From positions 10,707,001 to 10,771,000 of the forward strand of contig NC_079888.1 in NCBI RefSeq assembly GCF_029227915.1: DNA of 64,000 bases, given 5' to 3'. The position numbers were made by a program, and so were the translations under genes. The stretch is from Hydractinia symbiolongicarpus (Eukaryota; Cnidaria; Hydrozoa; Anthoathecata; Hydractiniidae). The notes under the pieces were generated by a model that worked only from the letters and a program-made list of their open reading frames with translations, searched no databases and had not been told where the DNA came from. Position 1 is the stretch's first letter. Each line of letters starts with the position of its first letter. Positions 61,764-64,000 of the stretch are shown here, piece after piece.

Positions 61764-64000
61764 GCTTTCGCATATTATTCTAGTTATAATGGCCGCCACA
61801 CAAAAACATCTGCAGATGGCAAATTTACCACCTATAAAGATTATGATTTCAACTTTACAGGACTATCAAGACATGATTTCAGATTGGGACCAAATGCATT
61901 TGATGTAATCGGTATGAAAATACATTTCTTGCCACAAAACAACATTGCATTTATTTACTGAATTATCTTATTCGTCTATATTGTCCCTTTCTACAGTTGT
62001 GGTTAACTCAGTCACAATATGATATTATTACACTATGTCTTCTAAACCAACGTAGAACTTTCACACAACAATTTAGTAATAGATAGATAGCTTAAAATTT
62101 AGGAATCTGTATGTTTTTGTTTTACTTAGAATAAGGAATTACATAAAATAGATAACCCCTTCACCTTGAGTTCTTTTCCGTCCATCTACAAATTAAACAA
62201 GCAAAGGACAAATTAGGATTAATGACAGATTAACTTAATTATACTTAATTATATTTGTATATGAGTCCAAGGAATTGAGAATAAAAGTACTACATATGTC
62301 TCCTAATGTTTTAACCCTATTCACCTTGGGGTCTAAGTAACCCAGCCAAATAGGGGATGTGGGCAAGAGTGGCCTACAACTGTAACTTTTGAACCTTAGC
62401 CTTTAATTTGTGAGTTACTTGGCAGATATAACACAAAGAGCGGAATTGGTGCAACTACTGGAAACGCAATTTTATTTCATTACTTTGTTAGTCAATGGAG
62501 GTAGAACTGATAATTTTAGACCTCCGTGGCCAATGTCGTTTAGATTAAAGCACAGCTAATGGAAGTACCATCCCTCCCCCCTCGTCCCACTCCCCTCCCC
62601 CCCCCGAAAAAAATGAAGAAAAACCCACCAGCCTGAATAGGGTTAAAAGCCCTCCTATAATACCACCACATATGTCTGCTGGTTAATATGTAATGTTTTT
62701 TAAAAATTTTTTTTTCTTACATTTTATTGTAGATGATGCAGAAGCAAATGAAGAAGGTGAAGAAACAGATATTTATCTTTCGTATTCACTCACATATAGT
62801 TACAAATCATTTAAAAATCACGAGTTTAAGCATAGTCTTCCTCCTGCGTCTTATGTGCAAAAGTACAGAAACATATGCGACCCTGCTGATATCGAGGACT
62901 TTCTGCGATCGCAAGGCTTTAGCGTTGCCAGGCCTAACCGTTCCCAAAATCAAGATTTAAAACAGGTAGCAGGTTTAATCAAGAAAGCAAATGTTTTTAT
63001 CGCCTGCATCAGTGATCAGTATGTTGGGGCAGAGAGCTGCAGAATGGAATTCCAGTATGCTAAGACCTCCCTGAAAAAACCTGTAATTCCTTTAGTTGTT
63101 GGTGATGGGTCATTTAATTGGACTACTTCGGTGGTGGGTATGCTGATAGCCGGTGAATTGTTCATACACTATTCTGGAAAAGGAATGGAGTGTGCCAAGA
63201 ACGCAGAGACGCTATCGAGCATAAAGAAATTATTGTCTTCAAAAAGCCCAATAAAAGAAAGAAACAAAACAACTGAAGGAGAAGAGAATACCCCTGCACC
63301 TGATGTCTTTTTATCTTATTGTTGGAGGAATTCACAAAAAGCCAAAGAGGCTAACCAAGTCAAAGACGTAAATGGCAGTATGTATTCCGACCCTCGGCTG
63401 CTCAAAGATAAAATTAGCGATCTGGGGTACAATGTTTGGTTGGATATTGAGCAGTTGACTTCCGCAAATGCTGACGCTGGATTGTTTGGTCAAATCATGC
63501 AAGGATTAAAGGCAGCTACAGTTGTCGTGCCTTGCATAAGTGATGACTATGCAAAAAGTCAAAATTGCCGCATGGAATTTCAGTTTGCATTAAAGTCGTT
63601 AAATAAGCCAGTTGTACCCATAATTGTCGGAAAGGGCGACGAATGGAAACGGTCGGTTGTCGGAGCTTTGATTGTTACTCACAACGATGAACCCATCAGC
63701 CTTCAAGGCACGTGTAGTGAAACGGATTTTGAAAAGAAGTTTGGGGAAATTAAAATTTCCATAAATTCCCAGATGTGTAGATGCTTTCCAATACATACAA
63801 AGCTTTTTGCTGATGCAAGCCGATTGGAAACAAAACCACCACAACTGCATAGTCGAGCTCCACGTCCTGGCGATCATGTCATTAGCCACCATTTCAAATA
63901 GGCATATTATATGGCAACAGTCATAAGCTATGACGTAAAATCAATGACTTACAGAATAGAATGGGATGATGGCGACCCATCAGGGCGTTTACAACCTTTC
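61764..64000 (+). CDS. Tandem TIR-domain protein (5' incomplete, runs off window)
   Basis: Exon 61764-61911 (AFAYYSSYNG...FRLGPNAFDVI) joins in phase 1 to exon 62733 onwards (DDAEANEEGEETDIYLSYS). Two TIR domains follow: TIR1 from 62768 (DIYLSYS...SVARPNRS...SDQYVGAESCRMEF) and TIR2 from 63302 (DVFLSYC...YNVWLDIEQL...SDDYAKSQNCRMEF). Both keep C-x-x-E, the Glu that is catalytic in NAD-cleaving TIR proteins (codons 63047 and 63575). TIR1 lacks the WLD of TIR2. They resemble TIR_2-type domains of multidomain innate-immune or stress proteins, so NADase or signalling activity is plausible but unproven. The frame stops at TAG 63899-63901, yet the same frame continues a Tudor-like domain to the window end. 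The 5' exons before 61764 are not identified. The intron 61912-62732 holds a MITE. Confidence 0.85.
62311..62646. mobile_element. piggyBac-like MITE, 336 bp, in TIR intron
   Basis: TTAA at both ends (62311-62314 and 62643-62646) with 13-bp terminal inverted repeats including the TTAA (TTAACCCTATTCA and its reverse complement). The termini are shared with the 756-bp element at 42087, but the interiors differ, so two subfamilies use the same ends. It lies wholly in the intron before the TIR exon and leaves the splice sites intact. Confidence 0.85.
63863..64000 (+). other. Tudor-like domain interrupted by in-frame TAG
   Basis: RPGDHVISHHFK, then TAG, then AYYMATVISYDVKSMTYRIE and WDDGDPSGRLQPF in the same frame. 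The pattern GDxVI, ATVxxYD, YxIxWDDGD is that of Tudor/SGF29/agenet-like barrels that bind methylated tails or act as scaffolds. The homologous stretch at 51085-51150 has Trp (TGG) where TAG stands here, so a single G-to-A change could explain the stop. The domain continues beyond the window. Confidence 0.65.

Noticed and set aside
1-64000. CRISPR arrays, operons, Shine-Dalgarno sites or a prokaryotic origin
   Set aside because: GT-AG introns, signal peptides on separate exons and metazoan domain content show this is animal nuclear DNA; no regular spacer-repeat arrays were seen.

Overview
The window is animal (metazoan) nuclear DNA: AT-rich, gene-poor, with short GT-AG introns, phase-0 modular exons, simple repeats and many small non-autonomous DNA transposons. 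The gene content (a giant cadherin-repeat protein with a vWA domain, tandem TIR domains, a SET methyltransferase), the compact introns and the base composition fit a cnidarian, probably a hydrozoan. That placement is inference; no marker in the window fixes the species.

The dominant feature is one minus-strand gene from 37688 down to 15658. I could chain 39 exons with canonical GT-AG sites and matching phases into one open frame of 16,404 nt (5,467 codons plus stop): signal peptide, vWA domain with a MIDAS-like motif, about 48 cadherin repeats, then a cysteine-rich tail. No transmembrane segment, EGF or laminin-G domain is visible, so the product looks like a secreted giant extracellular-matrix cadherin. 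Its middle holds three tandem copies of a six-exon, eight-cadherin unit (about 3 kb genomic, about 828 residues each).

Left of it are two small three-exon genes for short secreted proteins, missed as plain ORFs because their exons are tiny: 6758-8524 (+, 86 aa) and 13064-13969 (-, 81 aa). The latter has TATA boxes upstream.

Right of it, 37.7-50.6 kb is gene-poor and holds mobile elements: Helitron-like elements including a direct head-to-tail pair, a piggyBac-like TTAA-flanked MITE and a diverged relative, and a SINE-like stretch. From 50.6 kb on, three plus-strand loci follow: a C2H2 zinc-finger locus with a short Tudor-like C-terminus and a frameshift in an AG repeat (50614-51161); a multi-exon SET-domain gene whose best splice junction creates a stop (55871-58149); and a gene with two tandem TIR domains (61764 to the window edge), each keeping a Cys-x-x-Glu motif, followed by the same kind of Tudor-like domain interrupted by an in-frame TAG. 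The zinc-finger and TIR loci thus share a C-terminal module, and it is damaged in both.
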